Below are positions 1 through 5,809 of a stretch of DNA of 7,012 nt, one piece after another. The stretch lies in NCBI GenBank assembly GCA_900756725.1, contig CAAELJ010000108.1, forward strand, positions 1 through 7,012, written 5' to 3'. The stretch's first letter is position 1. Each line of letters begins with the position of its first letter. The translations under genes and the position numbers were made by a program. The DNA comes from an uncultured Collinsella sp. (GTDB lineage Bacteria > Actinomycetota > Coriobacteriia > Coriobacteriales > Coriobacteriaceae). The notes under the pieces were generated by a model. It was not told the origin of the DNA. It saw only the letters and a list, made by a program, of their open reading frames with translations, and ran no database searches.

Positions 1-12
1 GAGGACAATCAT
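1..12 (+). promoter_or_regulatory. Ribosome binding site carried over from a tet gene
   Basis: A GAGGA Shine-Dalgarno core at 1-5 sits 7 bases before the ATG at 13, followed by an AT-rich spacer ending in CATATG. The AT-rich spacer differs from the GC-rich DNA downstream and matches my memory of the translation start region of tet(W)/tet(O)-type genes. The promoter and leader that normally precede such genes would lie upstream of base 1 and cannot be seen. Confidence 0.6.
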
Positions 13-255
13 ATGAAAATCATCAATATTGGCATTCTTGCTCATGTAGACGCAGGTAAGACGACCTTGACGGAGAGCCTGTTATATACCAGCGGAGCAT
101 TCGAGGCGCTCGAGCCGTGGGAACAGCGCGAGATCATGCGCTTGGTCGGTAAGTTCTCCCATGTTCTTAACGAAGAGTGCGAGGCATTTAAACGGCAAGT
201 GGCCGCCGAGAACGAGGCTGACGATAAGGGCGAAGGGGAGACATGCGACTCTTAA
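13..255 (+). CDS. Chimeric ORF: start of a tet ribosomal-protection protein fused to the C-terminus of a MarR-like regulator
   Basis: The predicted protein has 80 residues. Residues 1-29 are the extreme N-terminus of Tet(W)/Tet(O)/Tet(M)-family ribosomal protection GTPases, with the G1 P-loop AHVDAGKTT at residues 10-18. From about residue 30 the sequence leaves the Tet family and reads FEALEPWEQREIMRLVGKF, followed by a charged helical tail. That pattern resembles the last helices of MarR-family repressors, which often precede ABC exporter pairs. The G2-G5 motifs, all other Tet domains and the winged-helix DNA-binding domain are absent, so neither ribosomal protection nor repression is expected. 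Base composition shifts from AT-richer to GC-rich near position 100. The TAA stop at 253-255 overlaps the start of the next gene by 13 bases, so translation of this ORF may feed ribosomes into the exporter genes. The Tet part is clear; the MarR part is inferred from pattern and context. It could be annotated as a pseudogene. Confidence 0.7.
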   Translation: MKIINIGILAHVDAGKTTLTESLLYTSGAFEALEPWEQREIMRLVGKFSHVLNEECEAFKRQVAAENEADDKGEGETCDS

Positions 256-1979
256 TGAGATTTATGAGGCCGTATCGCGGGCTGATTGCGGTGACGCTGT
301 TTGTACTGCTGATAGATAACGTCGGCACGCTGCTGGTGCCTACAATGTTGGCGAATATGGTCAATACTGGTATCACGACGGGTGATATCGACTACATCTT
401 GCGCAACGGCGTGTATATGCTCATTGCGACCGGCATGGCCAGTGGCGGCGCGGTGCTGGGCTGCTATCTTTCGGCCCGTCTGGCGGCCAATGTGGCCTGC
501 GACATTCGCAACGCCGTCTACGATAAGTCGCTCGAGCTGTCCGCCAGCGACTTTGAGCGCTTTGGTACGGGTTCGATGATCACGCGCTCTCTCAACGACA
601 TCAACGTGATCCAGCAAGCGATCCTGCAGACGATTCAGCTGGTGTTACCGGTACCGTTCTTGGCCGTGGCGGGCATCATCTTTGCCTGGTTTATCGATCC
701 TGCCATGGGCACGCTGCTGGGCGTGGTCGTTGCGATCGTGCTGGTGGCGGCGGTCTTTACCGTTGCCAACGCCGCGCCGATCTTTATGCGCCTGCAGAGC
801 TTTATCGACCGCATGAACGTGGTGCTGCGCGAGAACATCGTGGGCGTGCGCGTCATCCGCGCATTTAACAAGGAGCGCCACGAGGAGCAGCGCCTGGACG
901 AGGTGTTTAGCGATTACGCAGCCAATGCCATCAAGGTCAACCACCTGTTTGTGGGTCTCGACAGCTCCAGCTTCTTTTTGATGAATATCGCCGAGGTGGC
1001 GGTGCTGTGGGTGGGCGGCAACCGCGTGGGCGTCCATGCCATGCAAATCGGCAGCATCTCGGCCGTGCTGGAATACGCGATTCTGATCCTGTTCTTTGTG
1101 ATGATGGCGCAGATGGTGATTCTGACGCTTCCGCGCGCCGCGGCGTGCCTCAACCGTGCACAACAGGTGCTGGAGATTGAGCCGAGCATCGTCGATGGCG
1201 AGCGAACGCTCGACGCGGGCGCGTCCGACTCAAAGGACGGAGCAGACGCGGTCGCCGTGTTCGATCATATGTCGTTCCGTTTTGACGACGCCGACGAGGA
1301 CACCCTGTGCGATCTGAGCTTTGCCTGTCGCCGTGGCCAGACGACCGCGATTGTGGGTTCGACGGGATCGGGTAAATCGACGGTGGCCAAGCTCTTGTTG
1401 CGTTTCCATGATGCCTCGAAGGGCGCCATACGCCTCAACGGTGTTGACCTGCGCGACCTTTCGCAAGACGAGATTCGCGGGCATATCGCTTATGTGCCGC
1501 AGAAGGCGTGGCTGTTCTCGGGCACGGTGGCGAGCAACCTGCGCTATGGCAACGAGGGTGCGACCGAGGCCGACATGCTTCACGCGCTGCGGGTTGCCCA
1601 GAGCACCTTCGTGCTCGATCAGCCGCAGGGGCTCGATACCCCGGTGGCGCAGGGCGGTACGAACTTCTCGGGCGGCCAGCGTCAGCGTCTGGCCATCGCC
1701 CGTGCGCTCATGAAGCACGCTGATCTGTATATCTTCGACGATAGCTTTTCGGCCCTGGACTTTAAGACCGACGCGGCCCTGCGCCATGCGCTGCAGGACG
1801 AGACGTGCGATGCCGCGGTGCTCATCATCGCGCAGCGTATCTCGACCATTCTGCATGCCGACCAGATCGTGGTGCTCAAGGATGGTGAGGTCGTGGGCTT
1901 GGGCACGCACGACGAGTTGATGGAGACCTGCGAGGTGTACCGTGCCATCGCGGAATCGCAGATGAAGGGAGGTGAGTAG
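243..1979 (+). CDS. ABC exporter half-transporter, degenerate-site subunit of a heterodimeric multidrug exporter
   Basis: This 578-residue protein has the fused layout of type IV (B-family) ABC exporters: a six-helix membrane domain over about residues 12-300, then a nucleotide-binding domain from about 335. Visible motifs are Walker A GSTGSGKST (372-380), Q-loop Q420, signature FSGGQ (475-479), Walker B LYIFDD (495-500) and D-loop SALD (503-506). The catalytic Glu after Walker B is Asp (D500) and the switch His is Gln (Q531, in IIAQRIST). The same two changes mark the degenerate subunit of heterodimers such as TM287/288, so this protein probably pairs with the next gene product to export drugs or lipophilic compounds; the substrate is unknown. 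The ATG at 243 follows AGGGGAG (234-240) very closely. An in-frame ATG at 255, in a TAATG stop-start overlap with the chimeric ORF, is an alternative start that would shorten the protein by four residues. Confidence 0.93.
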   Translation: MRLLMRFMRPYRGLIAVTLFVLLIDNVGTLLVPTMLANMVNTGITTGDIDYILRNGVYMLIATGMASGGAVLGCYLSARLAANVACDIRNAVYDKSLELSASDFERFGTGSMITRSLNDINVIQQAILQTIQLVLPVPFLAVAGIIFAWFIDPAMGTLLGVVVAIVLVAAVFTVANAAPIFMRLQSFIDRMNVVLRENIVGVRVIRAFNKERHEEQRLDEVFSDYAANAIKVNHLFVGLDSSSFFLMNIAEVAVLWVGGNRVGVHAMQIGSISAVLEYAILILFFVMMAQMVILTLPRAAACLNRAQQVLEIEPSIVDGERTLDAGASDSKDGADAVAVFDHMSFRFDDADEDTLCDLSFACRRGQTTAIVGSTGSGKSTVAKLLLRFHDASKGAIRLNGVDLRDLSQDEIRGHIAYVPQKAWLFSGTVASNLRYGNEGATEADMLHALRVAQSTFVLDQPQGLDTPVAQGGTNFSGGQRQRLAIARALMKHADLYIFDDSFSALDFKTDAALRHALQDETCDAAVLIIAQRISTILHADQIVVLKDGEVVGLGTHDELMETCEVYRAIAESQMKGGE

Positions 1980-1980
1980 C

Positions 1981-3984
1981 ATGACCGAGGAGCTCAAGAA
2001 GCAGGGCGTCGTTGATGACGCCGTGGCAGCAGGGACGGCTGAGGAAACGGCGGTCGCGCCCGGTCTGGATGATGCCGCCAAGGCTGCAGCCGAACGCGAG
2101 GCTCGCCGCCAAGCGCTCTACGAGGAAAACGAACGCGCCGAGGACGAGCGCGCCCGCGCTGAGGCAGAGCGCATGCGCGATGTGGGCGACGAGGACGAGG
2201 ACGAGAAACCCAGTGACACCTGGGCGACGGTGCGCCGTCTGTGGAGCGAGGCCGCCGGCGATCACTGGCGCTTCTACCTCGTGTTCGCGAGCATCGTGTT
2301 CTACGCCATCTTTAACACCGCGGCGCCGGCGTACAGCGCCCGCGTCATCGATGAGCTGTGGGGACACGTGAAGCTGGCGTTTGCCAACGACACCACCTTC
2401 AGTATCACTTGGGAGAACTGCGGCAGGACCATCTTCATCTACTTTATGATCTGGACGGCCGCCGCCTCGTTCTACGCACTCCAGAGCTTTTTGATGTCGA
2501 GCGTGGCCGAACGCCTCAACCTGCGCCTGCGTAACCGCATCGCGCAAAAGCTCAACCGTCTGCCGCTCGCCTATTTTGACGCGCATCGTCCCGGCGAGGT
2601 CGTCAGCCGCGCGACCAACGACTTGGACAAGATGTCCGAGAGCATGCAGCGCGGATTGCTGCAGTTGCTGGTGTCGATCGGCACCGTGGTGGGCGCCGTG
2701 GGCGTGATGTTCGTGTTTAGCGTGCCGCTCACGCTGGTCTTTTTGTTCTTTACGGCGTTGTCGCTGCTGGTGACCAAAGTGGTCTCGCGTCGCACGCATG
2801 ATGTGACCGGCGAGCGACAGGAGTGGGTATCCAAGATTACGAGTGCGGTCGAGGAAGGCTATTCGGGCCGTCTGGTGATTCGCGCGTTTAACCGCGAGCG
2901 TCAGAGCTCTGCCGAAGTGCATGAGGCCTCGAGGGAGCTGGCGCGCGTGAGTACCAAGGCCGACTTTATGATCAATGCCGTCGGTCCTGCGGTGCGCTTT
3001 ATCGGCCGCTTGGCGCAGATCGTGATTGCGCTTGTGGGCTGCAGCATGTTGGTTGCCGGGCATATGACCGTCGGCGTGTTCCAGGCGTTCTTCCAGTTTA
3101 TCTACGAGGCGTCCGAACCCATGACGGAGCTGTCGTTCACTTTCAACTCGCTGCAGAGCGCGCTGGCGAGTGCGGAGCGTGTGTTCGACCTGCTCGACGA
3201 GCCCGAGATGGAGGCCGATCCGCTGCCGGACGAGGCCGCCAAGCTGCCGGGTCGCGTTGAGGGCCGCGTCGCTTTTGAGCACGTGCGCTTTGGTTATTCG
3301 CCCGACAAACCTCTTATGCGCGACGTGTCGTTTGCCGCCGAGCCGGGTCAGAAGATCGCCGTGGTGGGAACCACGGGTGCGGGTAAGACCACGCTCATCA
3401 ACCTGCTCATGCGCTTCTACGAGATCGACGGTGGCCGCATTACGCTCGACGGCGTGGACACAAGCCGCATGGACCGCGGCGAGCTGCGCCAGCAGTTTGG
3501 CATGGTGTTGCAGGACGCCTGGCTGTTCGATGGCACCATTGCCGAGAACATCGCCTACGGCTGCCCCGGGGCAACGCGTGACGAGATCGTGGCGGCTGCG
3601 CGCGCCGCGCAGGTCGACTTCTTTGTGCGCACCATGCCGCAGGGTTATGACACGCGGGTGGCCAACGATGCCGAGAGCATTAGCCAGGGCCAGCGTCAGC
3701 TGCTGACCATTGCGCGCGTGCTGCTCAACAACCCGGCGATTCTCATCCTGGACGAGGCGACCTCAAGCGTGGACACGCGCACCGAGCTCGCCATCGGCCG
3801 CGCCATGGACGCGCTCATGCGCGGGCGCACGAGCTTTGTGATCGCGCACCGTCTATCGACGATCGTCGATGCCGACCTCATCCTGGTCATGGATCACGGC
3901 AATATCATCGAGCAGGGTACGCACAAAGAGTTGCTGGCTGCCGAGGGCGCTTATGCCGACCTCTACCTAAGCCAGTTCGCATAA
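1981..3984 (+). CDS. ABC exporter half-transporter, catalytically competent partner subunit
   Basis: This 667-residue fused membrane/ATPase exporter subunit shows Walker A GTTGAGKTT (463-471), Q-loop Q511, Walker B ILILDE (587-592) with catalytic E592, and switch His H623 in IAHRLST. Its signature is ISQGQ (567-571), degenerate relative to LSGGQ. Paired with the upstream protein, the consensus site would use this Walker A/B plus the partner's FSGGQ. The degenerate site would use the partner's D500/Q531 plus this ISQGQ. The membrane domain starts near residue 95; before it lies a highly charged, Glu/Ala/Arg-rich stretch (about 25-85), unusually long for the family. I chose ATG 1981 because GGGAGGTG (1967-1974) gives good spacing. 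A GTG at 1972 in the same frame would add three residues but overlaps that Shine-Dalgarno. The upstream stop ends one base before this ATG, indicating tight operon coupling. Confidence 0.93.
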   Translation: MTEELKKQGVVDDAVAAGTAEETAVAPGLDDAAKAAAEREARRQALYEENERAEDERARAEAERMRDVGDEDEDEKPSDTWATVRRLWSEAAGDHWRFYLVFASIVFYAIFNTAAPAYSARVIDELWGHVKLAFANDTTFSITWENCGRTIFIYFMIWTAAASFYALQSFLMSSVAERLNLRLRNRIAQKLNRLPLAYFDAHRPGEVVSRATNDLDKMSESMQRGLLQLLVSIGTVVGAVGVMFVFSVPLTLVFLFFTALSLLVTKVVSRRTHDVTGERQEWVSKITSAVEEGYSGRLVIRAFNRERQSSAEVHEASRELARVSTKADFMINAVGPAVRFIGRLAQIVIALVGCSMLVAGHMTVGVFQAFFQFIYEASEPMTELSFTFNSLQSALASAERVFDLLDEPEMEADPLPDEAAKLPGRVEGRVAFEHVRFGYSPDKPLMRDVSFAAEPGQKIAVVGTTGAGKTTLINLLMRFYEIDGGRITLDGVDTSRMDRGELRQQFGMVLQDAWLFDGTIAENIAYGCPGATRDEIVAAARAAQVDFFVRTMPQGYDTRVANDAESISQGQRQLLTIARVLLNNPAILILDEATSSVDTRTELAIGRAMDALMRGRTSFVIAHRLSTIVDADLILVMDHGNIIEQGTHKELLAAEGAYADLYLSQFA

Positions 3985-3985
3985 G

Positions 3986-4013
3986 GTGACAAAGGGGCAG
4001 TCCCGCATGTCAC
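3986..4013. repeat. REP-like imperfect palindrome just after the exporter stop codon
   Basis: GTGACA (3986-3991) pairs perfectly with TGTCAC (4008-4013), and an inner GGG (3995-3997) can pair with CCC (4002-4004) around a CAGT loop. The element starts two bases after the TAA stop. It lacks a T-tract and is followed by a separate terminator, so it is unlikely to be the terminator itself. Its form recalls short dispersed intergenic palindromes (REP/BIME type); whether it recurs in the genome cannot be judged from one copy. Confidence 0.45.
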
Positions 4014-4022
4014 ATCGAAAAG

Positions 4023-4058
4023 AAGGCGCGCCGGGGCGGATTCCCTGGCGCGCCTTTT
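4023..4058. terminator. Strong bidirectional rho-independent terminator between convergent operons
   Basis: AAGGCGCGCC (4023-4032) pairs perfectly with GGCGCGCCTT (4047-4056). The stem extends inward through one G-U and three G-C pairs (4033-4036 with 4043-4046) to a 6-base loop. On the + strand TTTT (4055-4058) follows the stem and ends the exporter operon. On the - strand the hairpin is followed by TTCTTTT, so it can also terminate cysE, whose stop lies about 36 bases away. Confidence 0.88.
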
Positions 4059-4094
4059 GTGTTGGCGTTCATGCTGTGGCGGTTGTCCGCGGCC

Positions 4095-4799
4095 CTAGCG
4101 CTCGTCCACGAACTTGGCGACGAGGGCTTTGAGCTCGGCCACCTCTTGCTCGAGTTCCTTGACGCGACGGGCGTTTTCGGTGATGCCCTGACGGTTGAGG
4201 GCGCTCTGCTCGGCGGCATCGTCGGGCATGTACTCGCGATGCTGCTTGGCGTCGAAGCTCTCCTCGAACACGCGGCAACCGTTGCGCTTGATGATGCGCC
4301 CGGGCACGCCCACGACGGTGCAGTTGTCGGGTACGTCCTTGACGACGACCGAGTTGCCGCCGATCTTGACGTTGTTGCCGATGCGAATGTTGCCGAGCAC
4401 CTTGGCGCCTGTGCCCACAGTGACGTTATTGCCGAGCGTTGGGTGGCGCTTACCGGTCTCGTTGCCGGTACCGCCGAGCGTGACGCCCTGGTAGAGCACG
4501 CAGTTGTCGCCCACAATGGTGGTCTCGCCGATGACGACGCCCATGGCATGGTCGATAAAGAAGTGCTTGCCGATCTGCGCGGCGGGATGAATCTCGACGC
4601 CGGTGATATGACGGGTGAGCTGCGAGAGCACGCGGGCGAGCGAGCGATGGCCGTGCTCCCAGAGCCAGTGCTCGGGCACGTGGTTCCACTTGGCATGCAG
4701 ACCGGGGTACGAAAGGAAAATGACCAGGCCGTTTTGCGCAGCGGGGTCCTGCGCCTGGACGGTCTTGATGTCCTCGCGAATGGTACTGATAAAGCTCAC
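4095..4799 (-). CDS. cysE: Serine O-acetyltransferase (cysteine biosynthesis)
   Basis: CysE transfers acetyl from acetyl-CoA to L-serine, giving O-acetylserine, the substrate of cysteine synthase, in the cytoplasm. The 234-residue protein is the short Gram-positive-type form. It has a short helical N-terminal region (1-65), then left-handed beta-helix hexapeptide repeats (about 66-170) with HPAAQIG (71-77), IDHAMGVVIGE (82-92), GVTLGGTG (105-112) and KRHP (117-120). D83-H84 and H119 correspond to E. coli D157-H158 and H193; E69 stands where E. coli has D143. The C-terminus (about 205-231) is a heptad-like coiled coil ending VDER, without the terminal Ile used by many CysE proteins to dock into CysK. 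I chose the GTG at 4799 because AAGGGAGGG lies about 7 bases upstream; an upstream ATG at 4904 would add 35 residues unlike the family. The gene converges on the exporter operon and diverges from dedA. Confidence 0.93.
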   Translation of the reverse strand: MSFISTIREDIKTVQAQDPAAQNGLVIFLSYPGLHAKWNHVPEHWLWEHGHRSLARVLSQLTRHITGVEIHPAAQIGKHFFIDHAMGVVIGETTIVGDNCVLYQGVTLGGTGNETGKRHPTLGNNVTVGTGAKVLGNIRIGNNVKIGGNSVVVKDVPDNCTVVGVPGRIIKRNGCRVFEESFDAKQHREYMPDDAAEQSALNRQGITENARRVKELEQEVAELKALVAKFVDER

Positions 4800-4840
4800 C
4801 GGCCGCCCTCCCTTAGCGCCGCGACAATGCAATTCAATAA

Positions 4841-4846
4841 AGTATA
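4841..4846 (-). promoter_or_regulatory. Candidate -10 element for cysE
   Basis: On the - strand this reads TATACT, one mismatch from TATAAT. It would start transcription about 35 bases before the cysE GTG. No good -35 hexamer sits at 16-18 bases; TTCCTA is the nearest weak candidate. A TTGACA is present further upstream on the same strand (4899-4904) but has no convincing -10 at the right distance. Low confidence. Confidence 0.3.
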
Positions 4847-4901
4847 GCGATTCGCTAGGGATTAGGAAGAGCAATCTTGCTCGGCTTTGCGCGACAGGTG
4901 T
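4846..4901. other. Cluster of three short inverted repeats in the cysE-dedA divergent region
   Basis: Within 56 bases there are three perfect short palindromes: AGCGA-T-TCGCT (4846-4856), GAGCAA-TC-TTGCTC (4869-4882) and GACA-GG-TGTC (4892-4901). They lie next to or overlap the candidate cysE promoter and could be operators or small hairpins in a leader. The remaining bases between the two genes (4800-5023, 224 bases) hold the candidate promoter elements and ribosome binding sites; I see no gene there. Confidence 0.35.
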
Positions 4902-4971
4902 CAATTATGCAAACTTGCTGGTAATGAAGTCACGCTTTTGTAAGGTCGTGTGCGTTGCCGCGTCACAACCG

Positions 4972-4977
4972 TATACT
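4972..4977 (+). promoter_or_regulatory. Candidate -10 element for dedA
   Basis: TATACT lies about 46 bases before the dedA ATG, which would give a leader of roughly 40 bases. No recognisable -35 hexamer lies 16-18 bases upstream (the sequence there is TGTGCG), so the call rests on the -10 alone. Confidence 0.3.
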
Positions 4978-5023
4978 GGTCAACTTGGACGTGTCCGCGC
5001 CCACAACTGAGAGGTTTTACTTC

Positions 5024-5662
5024 ATGGGTTTCATCAATTTTATCGCCGAGCTGCTTAAGGATCCGCGCACTGCGATCGCCAGCTGGATCGCCGCCGGCCC
5101 GCTTATGGCCTACGGCTGCGTGTTCCTGATCATCTTTATCGAGACGGGCGTGGTGTTCTTCCCGTTCCTTCCCGGCGACTCGCTGCTGTTTGCCTCGGGC
5201 TTCTTTGCCCATAATGGCGGCTTTAACATCGTGGCGCTTCTGGCCACCGCATGGGCCGCAGCCATCCTGGGCGATCAGTGCAACTTTATGATCGGCCACT
5301 TCTTTGGCCGCAAGATCATCGCCTCGGGCAAGGTAAAGGCCATGACGCCCGAGCGCATCAAAAAGTCCGAGGATTTCCTGGATAAGTGGGGCCATCTGGC
5401 CATCTTCCTCGGTCGCTTCTTCCCGTTCATCCGCACCTTTGTGCCTTTTATCGCCGGCATGGGCGGTATGCACTGGCGCAACTTTGTCATCTTTAACGTG
5501 CTGGGTGGCATTACCTGGTCGACGGTCTTTACGCTGCTTGGTTACTTCTTTGGTGGCATTCCGTTTGTGCAGGAGCACTTTGAGCTGCTGATCGTGGGCA
5601 TTGTCGCCGTGTCGATCATCCCGACCGTGGTCGGTCTGGTTAAGGCTAAGCTGGGCAAATAG
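5024..5662 (+). CDS. DedA-family membrane protein, probable undecaprenyl-phosphate translocase
   Basis: This 212-residue integral membrane protein has the DedA (SNARE-associated/VTT) architecture: hydrophobic segments near 24-46, 55-62, 67-92, 125-160 and 184-206, with re-entrant motifs. FIETGVVFFPFLPGDSLLF (38-56) and GRFFPFIRTFVPFIAGMGG (130-148) are the two family signatures. They carry E40, D52, R131 and R137, which align with the essential E39, D51, R130 and R136 of E. coli YqjA. DedA members such as UptA recycle undecaprenyl phosphate across the membrane for cell-wall synthesis; others affect proton-motive-force-linked drug and pH tolerance, so the exact role is inferred. The ATG at 5024 has GAGAGG (5009-5014) at 9 bases; a longer reading from a TTG at 4955 adds 23 residues unlike the family. 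The gene is transcribed away from cysE and ends before a strong hairpin. Confidence 0.9.
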   Translation: MGFINFIAELLKDPRTAIASWIAAGPLMAYGCVFLIIFIETGVVFFPFLPGDSLLFASGFFAHNGGFNIVALLATAWAAAILGDQCNFMIGHFFGRKIIASGKVKAMTPERIKKSEDFLDKWGHLAIFLGRFFPFIRTFVPFIAGMGGMHWRNFVIFNVLGGITWSTVFTLLGYFFGGIPFVQEHFELLIVGIVAVSIIPTVVGLVKAKLGK

Positions 5663-5720
5663 AACGCGTAGGCGTCTAAAACCGATTGGTGCAAAAAGAC
5701 CCGCTTCCCAACTTTGAACT

Positions 5721-5758
5721 GCCTCCCATTTCTTGGACATGAGAAATGGGAGGCTTTT
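5721..5758 (+). terminator. Rho-independent terminator of dedA, abutting the IS
   Basis: GCCTCCCATTTCT (5721-5733) pairs perfectly over 13 bases with 5742-5754 around an 8-base loop, followed by TTTT (5755-5758). It lies about 58 bases past the dedA stop. The fourth T is also the first base of the insertion sequence, so the original T-tract has been interrupted by the insertion and partly rebuilt by the IS end. The left arm also looks like an IS3-family terminal repeat (see findings). Confidence 0.85.
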
Positions 5759-5781
5759 GGAGTGGGTATGATGAATTGGAC
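5758..5781 (+). repeat. Left terminal inverted repeat of the IS (IRL)
   Basis: It begins TGGAGTGGG and ends TTGGAC. It matches the reverse complement of 6989-7012 at 20 of 24 positions, with mismatches at positions 10, 12, 16 and 19. It contains TATGAT (5767-5772), a possible -10 element. Confidence 0.88.
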
Positions 5782-5809
5782 ACCTAGTTAAGAGCGAAAG
5801 GTGTTCAAG

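Noticed and set aside
13..100. Functional tetracycline resistance
   Set aside because: Only the first 29 residues of a Tet protein are present; the G2-G5 motifs and every ribosome-contacting domain are missing, so this cannot protect ribosomes.
1876..3282. 468-codon open frame on the - strand
   Set aside because: It is antisense to the exporter genes, rich in His, Arg and Gln, matches no family and has no plausible start context; it is a shadow of high-GC coding DNA.
3985..4094. CRISPR repeat or small RNA gene after the exporter operon
   Set aside because: There are only two unrelated hairpins, no direct repeats and no promoter; a palindrome plus a terminator accounts for the sequence.
4059..4847. 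262-codon open frame on the + strand over cysE
   Set aside because: It is antisense to a clear serine acetyltransferase; the hydrophobic-looking translation is the mirror of hexapeptide repeats.
4800..4904. Longer cysE starting at an upstream ATG at 4904
   Set aside because: The extra 35 residues do not resemble CysE N-termini and would span the candidate promoter; the GTG at 4799 has a strong Shine-Dalgarno at good spacing.
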